Shown: in pieces, positions 42,919 to 52,415 of the stretch
How positions within the stretch are numbered: position 1 is the stretch's first letter
Layout: the number at the start of each line of letters is the position of its first letter
Translations under genes and position numbers: made by a program
The notes under the pieces: model-generated
Databases searched by the model: none
Told to the model about the DNA's origin: nothing
Seen by the model: the letters and a program-made list of their open reading frames with translations, nothing else
Assembly: GCF_011765465.1 (NCBI RefSeq)
Contig: NZ_CP050265.1
Location: forward strand, 3,202,425-3,266,424
DNA: 64,000 nt
DNA from: Erythrobacter sp.
GTDB lineage: Bacteria > Pseudomonadota > Alphaproteobacteria > Sphingomonadales > Sphingomonadaceae
Reading direction: 5' to 3'

Positions 42919-43857
42919 ATGATGAATATTGCGACCGTCACGCTGAACCCGGCATTCGACGTCTCTTTCGAGGTCGATCGCCTGTTTCACACCTCCAAGA
43001 TGCGCGGTGACAACGAAAGACACGCGCCCGGCGGCGGGGGCATAAACGTCGCGCGGGTTTTCGTGCGGTTGGGTGGGAATGCCCGCTGCCACTACCTGGC
43101 AGGAGGCGCGACAGGCGCTGCGCTCGACCGGGCGCTCGACCAGCATGAGATCGTCAGGAACCGGGTCGCGATCGCGGGCGAGACCAGGGTCAGCACTTCC
43201 GTCTTCGAACGCACCAGCAGGCGCGAATACCGCTTCGTCACGGACGGTCCGGAGATCGCCGAGGCAAAATGGCGTGAATGCGAAGCCGCGATCGCGCAGG
43301 CCGAATGCGATTACCTCGTCGCCAGCGGATCCCTGCCGCGCGGCGTACCGGACGATTTCTACGCCCGCATCGCGACCGCGGCGAACAACCGGGGCATTCG
43401 CTTCGTGCTCGACAGTTCGGGACGGGGTCTTGCAGGCGGGCTTGCGGCGGGCGGCGTATTCCTGGTCAAGCCGAGCGTGGGCGAACTGCGCGCACTTACC
43501 GGACAGGAACTGGAGAGCGAGGAGGAGATCGCCGCCGCTGCGCGCGCAATCGTGGAACGAGGACAAGCAAAGTATGTCGCGGTGACGATGGGTCGGGACG
43601 GGGGGATCCTGGCGAGCGCCGACGGGGTGATCCGACGAGCGGCCATTCCGGTCGAAGCCGCGAGTGCTGTCGGAGCGGGCGATTCCTGCGTCGCGGCGAT
43701 GGTCTATGCTTTCGCACGCGGGCGGGCTCCGGCCGATGCCTTCGCCTTCGGGATGGCAGGAGGCGCGGCGGCGGTCCTGACGCCGGGAACCGATCTCGCC
43801 CGTGCCCGAGACATTCGGCGCCTTTACGAGGAAACGACCGGAACGCCGGCGCCATGA
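42919..43857 (+). CDS. pfkB: PfkB-family sugar-phosphate kinase (6-phosphofructokinase II-like)
   Basis: This 312-aa kinase probably phosphorylates fructose 6-phosphate or a related sugar phosphate. PfkB signature 1 is HAPGGGGINVARVFVRLGG; signature 2 is the AVGAGDSCVAAMVYAF anion-hole segment with the catalytic Asp. N-terminal TVTLNPAFDVSFEVD is typical of the PfkB/1-phosphofructokinase branch. Genes around it (GH65, beta-PGM, PEP synthase) make a fructose 6-phosphate kinase the sensible reading. Tagatose-6-phosphate or fructose-1-phosphate kinase activity cannot be excluded. Confidence 0.85.
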   Translation: MMNIATVTLNPAFDVSFEVDRLFHTSKMRGDNERHAPGGGGINVARVFVRLGGNARCHYLAGGATGAALDRALDQHEIVRNRVAIAGETRVSTSVFERTSRREYRFVTDGPEIAEAKWRECEAAIAQAECDYLVASGSLPRGVPDDFYARIATAANNRGIRFVLDSSGRGLAGGLAAGGVFLVKPSVGELRALTGQELESEEEIAAAARAIVERGQAKYVAVTMGRDGGILASADGVIRRAAIPVEAASAVGAGDSCVAAMVYAFARGRAPADAFAFGMAGGAAAVLTPGTDLARARDIRRLYEETTGTPAP

Positions 43858-43906
43858 GACGCCCCGAGCGCTGCGTGCCCGGTGTCCGATACGAGCGGAG
43901 AGGACC

Positions 43907-46285
43907 ATGAAAAACGAGCACGTGATCTGGTTCGAAACTCTCAAGCGCAGCGATCTCGCACGGGTTGGCGGCAAGAACGCCTCGCTTGGCGAACTGATCG
44001 GTGCGCTCCAGCCGAAGGGCATCAACGTGCCGCCCGGTTTCGCGACGACGGCGGCGGCCTATCGGCGCTTCATCGAACACAACGGCCTTGGCCCGGTCAT
44101 CGAAAGCCGCCTGGCCGAGCTATCCTCCGGGCAGGCCGCGCTGGCCGAGTCCGGCGGAGCGATCAGGACCGCGATCCGGAAAGGCGAGTGGCCCGACGAG
44201 ATCGAAGCAGCGATCCGCGCCGCCTATCGCAAACTCGCCGAGCTGGCCGGCGACAAGGCTCCGAGCGTCGCGGTGCGCTCCAGCGCGACCGCCGAGGACC
44301 TGCCCGATGCCAGTTTCGCGGGCCAGCAGGAGACGTTCCTCAATATCGAGGGCGAGGACGATCTCATGAACGCCTGCCGCCGTTGCTACGCCTCGCTCTT
44401 CACCGATCGCGCGATCAGCTACCGCGAGGCAAAGGGCTTCGCGCACGAGGATGTGGCGCTTTCGGTCGGAGTGCAGCGCATGGTCCGCTCGGACCGCGCG
44501 GGTGCGGGCGTGATGTTCTCGATCGACACCGAAAGCGGGTTCGAGCACTCGGTGCTCATCAACGCGGCATGGGGGCTCGGCGAGAACGTAGTCCAGGGCG
44601 CGGTCGATCCGGACGAATATCAGGTTTTCAAACCGCTGCTGGAGAACGAAGCGCTATCCCCCATCGTCGCGAAAAAGCGCGGCGCTAAGACGGTGAAGAT
44701 GATCTACGCCGAGCGGGGCGAGACACCGACCCGCAACGTGTCGACTTCGAAAGAGGAGCAGGCGGCTTTCGTCCTTTCCGATGAGGAGATCCTCACGCTG
44801 GCGCGCTGGGCGGTGGCGATCGAGCGGCATTACGAATGCGCGATGGACATGGAATGGGCCAAGGACGGACCTGGCGGAAACCTGTTCATCGTCCAGGCGC
44901 GCCCCGAAACGGTGCAGGCGCAGCTCAAGAACGGCGGGCTGGAGTCCTACCGCCTTCGGAGCCGGGGCGAAACGCTCGTCAGGGGAGCGGCGATCGGCGA
45001 AGCGGTGGTGACGGGCCGGGTCGGCATTATCGAGAGCGCGAGCGAAATCTCGAATTTCGAGCCGGGCTCGGTCCTTGTCACCGGGACCACCGATCCCGAC
45101 TGGGTGCCGATCATGAAACAGGCGGCCGCGATCGTGACCGACCATGGCGGACGCACTTCCCACGCGGCGATCGTCAGCCGCGAACTCGGCCTGCCCGCGA
45201 TCGTGGGAACGGGGGATGCGACGCGCCTGCTTTACGACGGGCAGGACGTGACGGTGAGCTGTGCCGAAGGCGACGAGGGGTTCGTATATCAAGGCATTGC
45301 CGATTTCGAGGTCGAAACCCTCGACCTTGGCGACATCCCCGAAACGCGAACGAAGGTGATGCTCAATCTTGCCAACCCGGCGGCGGCCTATCGCTGGTGG
45401 CGCCTGCCTGCCGACGGAGTCGGCCTGGTTCGGATGGAGTTCGTCATCAACAACGAGATCAAGGTCCACCCCATGGCGCTGGTCCATCCTCAACGGGTGG
45501 ATGCCGAGACGCGGGCGAGGATCGGGGATCTCACGCATGGCTACGCGGACGGGGGCGAATATTTCGTCGACCGCCTGTCGCGAGGGCTCGCCCGGATTGC
45601 GGCGGTCCAGCATCCCAAGCCCGTCATCGTCAGAATGAGCGATTTCAAGACGAACGAATATGCGGGCCTCGTCGGCGGGGCCGAATTCGAGCCGCGCGAG
45701 GAAAACCCCATGATCGGTTTTCGCGGCGCCTCGCGTTATTACTCGGAAGCCTATCGCGAGGGGTTCGCGCTTGAATGCCGGGCGATCAGGCGGCTGCGCG
45801 AAGAAATCGGCCTCAGCAACGTCATCGTGATGATCCCCTTCTGCCGTTCTACGCGCGAAGCGGACCGGGTGCTCGAGGAAATGGCGCGCAATGGCCTCGA
45901 ACGCGGTGAGAACGGGCTGGAGGTCTACGTCATGTGCGAAATCCCGTCCAACGCGGTGTTGGCCGCCCCCTTCGCCGAGCGGTTCGACGGTTTCTCCATC
46001 GGGAGCAATGATCTCACCCAGCTCACCCTCGGCATCGATCGCGATTCCGAATTGCTCGCCGATCAGTTCGACGAGCAGGATGAGGCGGTGAAGTGGATGA
46101 TCCGGCACGTGATCGAGGAAGCGCATCGGCATGGCACGAAGGTCGGACTGTGCGGTCAGGCTCCGAGCGATCACCCGGAGTTCGCCCGCTTTCTGGTCGA
46201 ATGCGGAATCGATTCGATCTCGGTCAGTCCCGACAGCTTCATCGAGGTGAAGCGGCATATCTCGGCGGCCGAGAGCGCCAACTGA
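43907..46285 (+). CDS. ppsA: Phosphoenolpyruvate synthase
   Basis: This 792-aa enzyme makes PEP from pyruvate and ATP, giving AMP and phosphate. The nucleotide-binding domain includes VAVRSSATAEDLPDASFAGQ; the phosphohistidine domain has VTDHGGRTSHAAIVSRELG; the PEP/pyruvate barrel shows MIGFRGASRYY, VMIPFCRSTREA and GSNDLTQLTLGIDRDS; near the end GLCGQAPSD carries the active-site Cys. Start ATG 43907 follows GGAGAGG. It lies 50 bp after pfkB, and the pair of opposing steps (PFK and PPS) suggests metabolic switching between glycolysis and gluconeogenesis. Confidence 0.94.
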   Translation: MKNEHVIWFETLKRSDLARVGGKNASLGELIGALQPKGINVPPGFATTAAAYRRFIEHNGLGPVIESRLAELSSGQAALAESGGAIRTAIRKGEWPDEIEAAIRAAYRKLAELAGDKAPSVAVRSSATAEDLPDASFAGQQETFLNIEGEDDLMNACRRCYASLFTDRAISYREAKGFAHEDVALSVGVQRMVRSDRAGAGVMFSIDTESGFEHSVLINAAWGLGENVVQGAVDPDEYQVFKPLLENEALSPIVAKKRGAKTVKMIYAERGETPTRNVSTSKEEQAAFVLSDEEILTLARWAVAIERHYECAMDMEWAKDGPGGNLFIVQARPETVQAQLKNGGLESYRLRSRGETLVRGAAIGEAVVTGRVGIIESASEISNFEPGSVLVTGTTDPDWVPIMKQAAAIVTDHGGRTSHAAIVSRELGLPAIVGTGDATRLLYDGQDVTVSCAEGDEGFVYQGIADFEVETLDLGDIPETRTKVMLNLANPAAAYRWWRLPADGVGLVRMEFVINNEIKVHPMALVHPQRVDAETRARIGDLTHGYADGGEYFVDRLSRGLARIAAVQHPKPVIVRMSDFKTNEYAGLVGGAEFEPREENPMIGFRGASRYYSEAYREGFALECRAIRRLREEIGLSNVIVMIPFCRSTREADRVLEEMARNGLERGENGLEVYVMCEIPSNAVLAAPFAERFDGFSIGSNDLTQLTLGIDRDSELLADQFDEQDEAVKWMIRHVIEEAHRHGTKVGLCGQAPSDHPEFARFLVECGIDSISVSPDSFIEVKRHISAAESAN

Positions 46286-46663
46286 GCGTTCCCGCGACCT
46301 GTCGGCAAAGGGCATCCCGTCATGGACAGACGGGAGGTTCGGCTAGCCCCAAGGTTGTGTGGCGGTTGCGGGACAAGGCACGCACCCTGCGAACGAAGGC
46401 GGCTACTCGGGTGTGTTGGGGCTGATGAAGCCGTCGGCTTCGAAACCGGCTTTCTTCGCCCCCCAAGCAAGCCCTTGAAAGGTTCCAGTCGCATCCATTC
46501 CCTGCCGCTTCTGATCGCAAGCGGCATGATAGCTTTTTCCCGGGGGTGCTGCGTCGATGCTGTGCTGGGTGACAGTGGCCGTAAAACGAATGGAAGTTAC
46601 CGCATCATAGGCTGTCTTGCGAAGGGCCAAGCTGAAGTGCCGATCGCCGCCTTTCCCCACTTG
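46286..46663. other. 378-bp region with no convincing gene
   Basis: Contains a small stem (CCCGTC at 46316, GACGGG at 46329) soon after the ppsA stop, without a T-run. A minus-strand frame at 46403-46660 (85 aa, GTG start 3 bp after the chemoreceptor stop) is possible but has no recognisable features. I see no att remnant or RNA gene. Confidence 0.45.
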
Positions 46664-48022
46664 TCAGGCGGCGAGCGCATCGGGCGGCGGTTCCTCGCCC
46701 GCCCGGCCGGCTCCGGTCGAGAAGACCCCGACCTCACCCGCCAGTTCGTCCGCCGAACGGTAAAGGTCGCGGGCGATCTGTGAGCTTTCCTCGACCATCG
46801 CCGCGTTGCGATGCGACAGCTTGTCGAGATGCTGCATCGCAAGGCTGATCTCGCCCACCGTGCCCGATTGCTCGTCGAGCATCCCGACCAGCGTATCGAG
46901 CCGCCCGGCGATGGTCTCGATCCGCTCGAACATCGCCTCGATCGTCTCGCCCGCGCCGCGCACCGTGCCGACGCCGTCCTCGATATGGCGGGAATTCTCC
47001 GTGATGAGCGCGCGCACCTCGCCCGCCGACTGCGCGCTGCGCTGGGCGAGCGCGCGGACTTCCTCGGCGACGACGGCGAAACCGCGCCCGGTCTCGCCCG
47101 CGCGGGCCGCCTCGACCCCGGCGTTCAGGGCCAGCATATTGGTCTGGAAGGCGATGTCCTCGATCACACCGACGATGTCGGAAATCTTCCGCGATGAGCC
47201 CTCGATATGGTCCATCGAGGCGATCGCGCCGCGCACGACCTCGCTGCTCGCCGCGCGGGTGCCGCGGGCTTCCTCCATCACGTCGCGCATCGCGTGGGCC
47301 TGTTCGAGCGTGCCCGATGCATTGGAGCGGAACTGTTCCATCGCCGCCGCCGTCTGTTCGACCGTCGCGGCTTCGTTGGCGCTGCATTCGGCGAGCGAGG
47401 CGGACATCTCGCTGACCTTCTCGCCCTGTCCCTTGAGGTCGTTGCTCGCCGCCTGCACCCGCACCATGGCCGCGGCGATCCGGCGGCAGGCCTGGACGAA
47501 GGCACTGGCGAGCGCGTCGAATTCCTCGATCCCCGCCGGCGGCACGCGCTGGTCGAGCTCGCCCTTCTCGAAGCGTTCCATCGCGGCGACAATGTTCCTG
47601 AGCGCGCGCCGCGCCGGGGTCACGTCGGTCGCGATCTTGACCACGCGCACGATATTGCCCGCGGTGTCGCGCACCGGGCCGTAGGTCGCCTGGATCCAGA
47701 TTTCGCGGCCCGACTTTGTCACGCGCGGATAGCGCGCGGTGAAGCTGCGGCCCGAGGCAAGGTCGTCCCAGAAGCGGCGGTATTCCTCGCTCGTGCGGAC
47801 CTCCTCGGAGCAGAACATCCGGTGATGCTGGCCGACGATTTCGGCAAGGTCGTAGCCGACCGCCTCGCAGAACGCTGCGTTCGCGTCGATGACGATACCC
47901 TCGGGCGTGAACTGGATGACGGCCTGCGTCGTCTTGACCAGTTGCAGCAGCGCCCGGTCGAATTCCTGCCCGAGCCGTCCGCCCGCGGCTGCCTTGGCGA
48001 TCCCGCCCTTTAGCAATCCCAT
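46664..48022 (-). CDS. Soluble methyl-accepting chemotaxis protein with PAS domain
   Basis: This 452-aa receptor lacks any transmembrane segment. Residues about 25-135 form a PAS domain ([37 protein letters not shown]), a redox or ligand sensor in the cytoplasm. A short HAMP-like linker follows, then the signalling domain with the hairpin tip [43 protein letters not shown] text around residues 285-325. No C-terminal CheR/CheB pentapeptide is seen. ATG 48022 has GGAGG eight bases upstream. Neighbouring genes are not chemotaxis genes. Confidence 0.9.
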   Translation of the reverse strand: MGLLKGGIAKAAAGGRLGQEFDRALLQLVKTTQAVIQFTPEGIVIDANAAFCEAVGYDLAEIVGQHHRMFCSEEVRTSEEYRRFWDDLASGRSFTARYPRVTKSGREIWIQATYGPVRDTAGNIVRVVKIATDVTPARRALRNIVAAMERFEKGELDQRVPPAGIEEFDALASAFVQACRRIAAAMVRVQAASNDLKGQGEKVSEMSASLAECSANEAATVEQTAAAMEQFRSNASGTLEQAHAMRDVMEEARGTRAASSEVVRGAIASMDHIEGSSRKISDIVGVIEDIAFQTNMLALNAGVEAARAGETGRGFAVVAEEVRALAQRSAQSAGEVRALITENSRHIEDGVGTVRGAGETIEAMFERIETIAGRLDTLVGMLDEQSGTVGEISLAMQHLDKLSHRNAAMVEESSQIARDLYRSADELAGEVGVFSTGAGRAGEEPPPDALAA

Positions 48023-48240
48023 TCCCAATACCTCCACGATCCCCGGTTCTGCAGACCTCTTTCCGCTCGTGCGTTCCGATCCCGCCCCTTGCCTTGCCGG
48101 TAAGCGGTTAGGATCGGGGCAAGGGCGCACACCGCAATTTCCCCTGTCCCTGCGGGAATGAAGCGGCGCGCGCGGGAACCCGGAGCCGCCCTTGCGGTTC
48201 CATTGAGTCATACCTGTTTCAGACCGTTCCGCCCGACATC

Positions 48241-49293
48241 ATGCGCCTTATCCTGTTCTTCGCGGCGTGCCTGCTGCTCGCCGCCTGTTCCGCTGAAAAC
48301 GATATGCGGCCCGACCGTTCGGTCGCCGTGATCGCCGAGCCCGTTGGCTTCCTGCCCGAGGAAGCCGTGGTCGAGGCGATCGGCACGGCGCGCGCGGCGC
48401 AGACGGCGGAGCTTTATCCCGAGGCGGCGGGAGAGGTCGTTGCGGTGCGTTTTGCCCCCGGCGATTACGTCCGCGCGGGCGCGCCGCTGGTCGAACTCGA
48501 AGCGCGCGCCGAGCGGCTGGCACTCAAACTCGCCGAGGTGCGGGTCGAGGAGGCCGAGCAATTGCTCGCCCGCTACCGCCGGATCGAGGACACCGGCGCG
48601 CTGTCGGAAAGCCAGATCGAGGCGGGCGAGACCGCGCTCGCCGCCGCCCGGATCGAGCGCGACCAGGCCGCCGACGCGCTTGCCGAGCGGACCGTGCGCG
48701 CGCCGTTCTCGGGCCATATCGGCTTCACCGAGGTTGATGTCGGCGACCGCATCACGCCCACCACGCTGATCGCCCAGCTCGACCGGCGCGACCGGCTGTT
48801 CGTTGAATTCAACGCGCCCGAGGCGGTGTTCCAGCGGCTCGGCGAGGGAACCAGCGTCGAACTCGTCCCCTTTTCCGAACCCGAACGCACCATCACGGCC
48901 CCGATCCGTGCGCGCGACACGGCGATCCAGCAGGACCAGCGCAGCTACCGCCTGCGCGCCGTGATCGCCAATGAAGGCGACCGCTACCGCCCCGGCATGA
49001 GCTTCACCGTGCGCTACACCGACCGCGGGCGGATGCGCGCCGCCGTGCCCGAAGCGGCGGTGGTGTGGGGCGGGGAGGGCTCCTCGGTCTTCGCGGTGCG
49101 GGACGGCAAGGCCGTGCGCGTCCCCGTCACCATCGCCGCGCGCCGCGACGGGCTGGCGCTGGTCGATGCCGAGCTCGAAGAGGGCGCGCTGGTGATCGCA
49201 GAGGGCGTGCAGAAGGTGCGCGAGGGGCAGGCGGTCGAACTGGTCGAGCCGCGCGAGCGCGAGGCGGCGGAAGTCGAGGCGGCGGCCGGATGA
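48241..49293 (+). CDS. RND efflux periplasmic adaptor (membrane fusion) lipoprotein
   Basis: This 350-aa protein links an inner-membrane RND pump to an outer-membrane channel. The N-terminus is a lipoprotein signal (LLLAAC, Cys16). HlyD/AcrA-like parts are visible: a lipoyl half-motif GEVVAVRFAPGDYVRAGAPLVEL, a helical hairpin around residues 90-150, the second half APFSGHIGFTEVDVGD, and a beta-barrel domain. Its stop overlaps the pump's ATG (ATGA), so translation is coupled in the three-gene operon. Substrate unknown. Confidence 0.9.
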   Translation: MRLILFFAACLLLAACSAENDMRPDRSVAVIAEPVGFLPEEAVVEAIGTARAAQTAELYPEAAGEVVAVRFAPGDYVRAGAPLVELEARAERLALKLAEVRVEEAEQLLARYRRIEDTGALSESQIEAGETALAAARIERDQAADALAERTVRAPFSGHIGFTEVDVGDRITPTTLIAQLDRRDRLFVEFNAPEAVFQRLGEGTSVELVPFSEPERTITAPIRARDTAIQQDQRSYRLRAVIANEGDRYRPGMSFTVRYTDRGRMRAAVPEAAVVWGGEGSSVFAVRDGKAVRVPVTIAARRDGLALVDAELEEGALVIAEGVQKVREGQAVELVEPREREAAEVEAAAG

Positions 49294-52200
49294 CGGAAAA
49301 GACCGACCTGCCCATGCTCGCGGTCAAGCGGCCGCTGTTCATCATGGTTCTGAACCTGCTGATCGTGATCGCGGGGGCCGCCGCGCTGCTCGGCACCGAG
49401 GTGCGCGAACTGCCCAATGTCGACCGGCCGATCGTGACCGTGTCGGCGACCCTGCCGGGCGCTGCGCCCGAGACGATGGATTCCGAAGTCACCTCCGTCC
49501 TTGAAAACGCCGCCGCGCGCGTCAACGGCGTGCGCCAGATCCGGAGCTCGAGCGAGGAGAACAACACCCGCATCCGCGTCGAATTCACCCCCGGCACGGA
49601 CCTCGACGCGGCTGCCAGCGACATCCGCGAAGCGGTCAGCCGGGTCACGCGCGAACTGCCCGACCGGCTCGAACAGGTGCGCGTCGTCAAGGCCGACGAG
49701 GACGCGCAGTCGATCATGACGCTGGCCGTGTCGAGCAACGCCTATGACGCGATGGACCTTACCCGGATCGTCGAGAACGACATCATCCCCGAACTGCTCG
49801 CGGCAGACGGCGTCGCCAGCATCGACACTTTCGGCACGCGCGAGCGGCAGCTTCGCGTCGCGGTCGATCCCGCCCGGCTCGCGCGCTATTCGCTGACCAT
49901 GAGCGATGTGGCGGGCGCGCTCGAACAGGCGCCGTTCGATACGCCGGTGGGCTCCTTCCGCTCCGACCGCCAGCAATTGCTCGTGCGGGCCGAGGCCAAG
50001 GCGGCGGATCCGGAACGGATCGATGCGGTCGTGATCCGCGATGAAGTCACCATCGGCGACGTGGCGGAGACCTATTTCGCGCCCGCCGACGCGGAAAGCT
50101 ATGTGCGTCTCGACGGTGAGCCGGTCATCGGCCTCGGCGTGATCCGGCAGGCCAATTCGAACACCATCGCGATTTCGGACGCGATCCGCGCGGCGACCGA
50201 GCGGCTCGACGAGCGGTTCGAGGACATCGACATCCGCGTCATCGCCGATGATGCCGTGTTCATCTCGACCTCGGTGCGCGAGGTGATCGTGACGCTCGCC
50301 TTCACCGTCGCGGTCGTGGTGCTGACGATCTGGCTGTTCTTCGGCCATGCCAGGCCGACGCTCATTCCCAGCACGGCCATTCCCATCGCGCTGGTCGGGG
50401 TGGTGTCCGGCATCTGGCTGTTCGGCTTCTCGATCAACCTTTTGACCCTGCTCGCCATCGTGCTCGCCACGGGTCTTATCGTCGACGATGCCATCGTCGT
50501 CCTCGAGAACGCGCAGCGGCTCCAGAAGGAGGAGGGGCTGGGGCGCAAGGCGTCGGCGGTGCTGGGCACGCGGCAGGTCTATTTCGCGGTGATCGCGACG
50601 ACGGCGGTGCTGGTCTCGGTCTTCGTGCCGATCAGCTTCCTGCCGTCCGAGACCGGCCGCCTGTTCCGCGAATTCGGCTTCGTCCTTGCGATCGCGGTGA
50701 TCCTGTCGACCTTCGTCGCGGTCAGCCTCGTCCCCGCGCTGGCGGCGAAGATCGACCTTGCGGGCGAGGGCGCGGACCCGAACCCGCGGTTGCAAGCCAT
50801 CGCGAGCCGCTTTGCCGAGCGTTACCGCCACGGTGTCGAGCGCGCCATCGCGCGACCCTGGGTGACGGTCGGCCTCTCGCTCCTCGCGGTGGTCGGGGCG
50901 GGGCTGCTCTACACCCAGCTCGACGAGGAACTGGTCCCGGACGAGGACCGCGCGACTTTCTATGTCTGGGCGAGCGGGCCGGACGGTGTGGGCCTCGCCT
51001 TCATGGACCGCGAGATGGACGAGATCGAGGCGGTGCTCGAACCCTATGTCGAAAGCGGCGAGATCGAGAGCACGCTTTCCATCGTCGGGCGCTACGATCC
51101 CAACCGGGTGCAGGTCACCGCGAACCTCGCCGACTGGGACGAGCGGGCGCGCAGCCAGTCGGAAATCGTCGAGGAAGTGAGCGAACCGCTCGGCCGCCTG
51201 CCCGGTTCGCGCGCCTCGGCACGCGGACGCAGCACGCTGTCGGGCGGCTGGGGCAGGGGCGGCGGGCTGCAGGTCGCGCTGACGGGCGACAATTACGAGG
51301 GCATATACGCCTCGGCCCGCGCGCTGTCGGACGCCATCGCCACGCAGTCGGACATTCTTTCGGACCCTGAGATTTCCTACCAGCCGACCCAGCCGCAGCT
51401 TTCGATCGAAATCGACCGCCGCCGCGCGGCCGATCTCGGCGTCGACCTGTCGGACGTGGCGACGACCTTGCAGGCTATGGTCGACGGGCTCGAAGTGGTC
51501 GATCTCAACGTCGACGACCAGGCGATCCCGGTCTTCCTCACCGCCGAGACTGTGGCGATCACCCGGCCCGCCGATCTCGGCAATCTCTACGTGCGCGCGG
51601 GAAGCGGGGCGCTGGTGCCCGTCTCCTCGCTCACCCGCTTCGCCGAGGAAGGCGTCGCGGCCGAACTCGACCGCACCGAACAGCGCCGCGCGATCGAGGT
51701 CGAAGCCGCGATCGCGCCCGGCACCCCGCTCGCCGATGCGGTGGCGGAAATCGAGCGGCTGGCGGAGGAGGCGCTGGCCGAGGACATCGACATGATCCTG
51801 CAGGGCGAGGCGGAGCAATTGGAGGAAAGCTCGAACGAATTGCTGCTGACCTATGCCTTCGCGCTGCTGATCGTCTTCCTCGTCCTCGTCGCGCAGTTTG
51901 AAAGCCTCGCGAGCCCCTTCGTTATCCTCGCCTCGATCCCCTTCGCGCTGGCGGCGGCGATCTATGCGCTGTTCCTGTCGGGAACCTCGCTCAACATCTA
52001 TTCGCAGATCGGGCTGGTCATGCTGATCGGGCTGATGGCGAAGAACGGCATCCTGATGGTCGAATTCGCCGACCAGAAGCGCGAGGGCGGGGCCGCGGTG
52101 CGCGAGGCCATTGCCGAGGCCGCCGCGATCCGCCTGCGCCCCATCGCGATGACGCTGATCTCCACCGTGCTGGGCGCGGTCCCGCTGGTGCTGGCGAGCG

Positions 52201-52415
52201 GGGCGGGGGCGGAAGCGCGGCAGGCGATCGGCTGGGTGATCTTCGGTGGGCTTGGCATCGCGGCGGTGTTCACCTTGTTCCTCGTGCCGGCGCTCTACAC
52301 GCTGATCGCTCCGCTGACGAAGCCGCGGAGCGTCGACCTCGCCCGGTTCCGGCGCGAAATGGGCGAGGGCGAAGGGGGCCGAGAGAGCGCCGCCCCTTCC
52401 GGGGCGGCGGCATGA
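49290..52415 (+). CDS. RND family efflux transporter permease (HAE1-like)
   Basis: This 1041-aa inner-membrane pump has the duplicated RND architecture: twelve predicted helices with two large periplasmic loops (about residues 35-330 and 550-855). The proton relay is in LATGLIVDDAIVVLENAQR (paired acidic residues in TM4). Other family marks are AIPIALVGVVSGIWLFG, VLVAQFESLASPFVI and GLMAKNGILMVEFADQ. It is driven by the proton gradient and exports drugs, metals or lipophiles; the HAE1-type sequence favours organic substrates. Four-base overlap with both neighbours. Confidence 0.93.
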   Translation: MTEKTDLPMLAVKRPLFIMVLNLLIVIAGAAALLGTEVRELPNVDRPIVTVSATLPGAAPETMDSEVTSVLENAAARVNGVRQIRSSSEENNTRIRVEFTPGTDLDAAASDIREAVSRVTRELPDRLEQVRVVKADEDAQSIMTLAVSSNAYDAMDLTRIVENDIIPELLAADGVASIDTFGTRERQLRVAVDPARLARYSLTMSDVAGALEQAPFDTPVGSFRSDRQQLLVRAEAKAADPERIDAVVIRDEVTIGDVAETYFAPADAESYVRLDGEPVIGLGVIRQANSNTIAISDAIRAATERLDERFEDIDIRVIADDAVFISTSVREVIVTLAFTVAVVVLTIWLFFGHARPTLIPSTAIPIALVGVVSGIWLFGFSINLLTLLAIVLATGLIVDDAIVVLENAQRLQKEEGLGRKASAVLGTRQVYFAVIATTAVLVSVFVPISFLPSETGRLFREFGFVLAIAVILSTFVAVSLVPALAAKIDLAGEGADPNPRLQAIASRFAERYRHGVERAIARPWVTVGLSLLAVVGAGLLYTQLDEELVPDEDRATFYVWASGPDGVGLAFMDREMDEIEAVLEPYVESGEIESTLSIVGRYDPNRVQVTANLADWDERARSQSEIVEEVSEPLGRLPGSRASARGRSTLSGGWGRGGGLQVALTGDNYEGIYASARALSDAIATQSDILSDPEISYQPTQPQLSIEIDRRRAADLGVDLSDVATTLQAMVDGLEVVDLNVDDQAIPVFLTAETVAITRPADLGNLYVRAGSGALVPVSSLTRFAEEGVAAELDRTEQRRAIEVEAAIAPGTPLADAVAEIERLAEEALAEDIDMILQGEAEQLEESSNELLLTYAFALLIVFLVLVAQFESLASPFVILASIPFALAAAIYALFLSGTSLNIYSQIGLVMLIGLMAKNGILMVEFADQKREGGAAVREAIAEAAAIRLRPIAMTLISTVLGAVPLVLASGAGAEARQAIGWVIFGGLGIAAVFTLFLVPALYTLIAPLTKPRSVDLARFRREMGEGEGGRESAAPSGAAA

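Noticed and set aside
46403..46660. 85-aa minus-strand frame just after the chemoreceptor gene
   Set aside because: GTG start 3 bp after the stop is suggestive, but there is no recognisable feature and the sequence quality as a protein is doubtful; left as part of a gene-free region.
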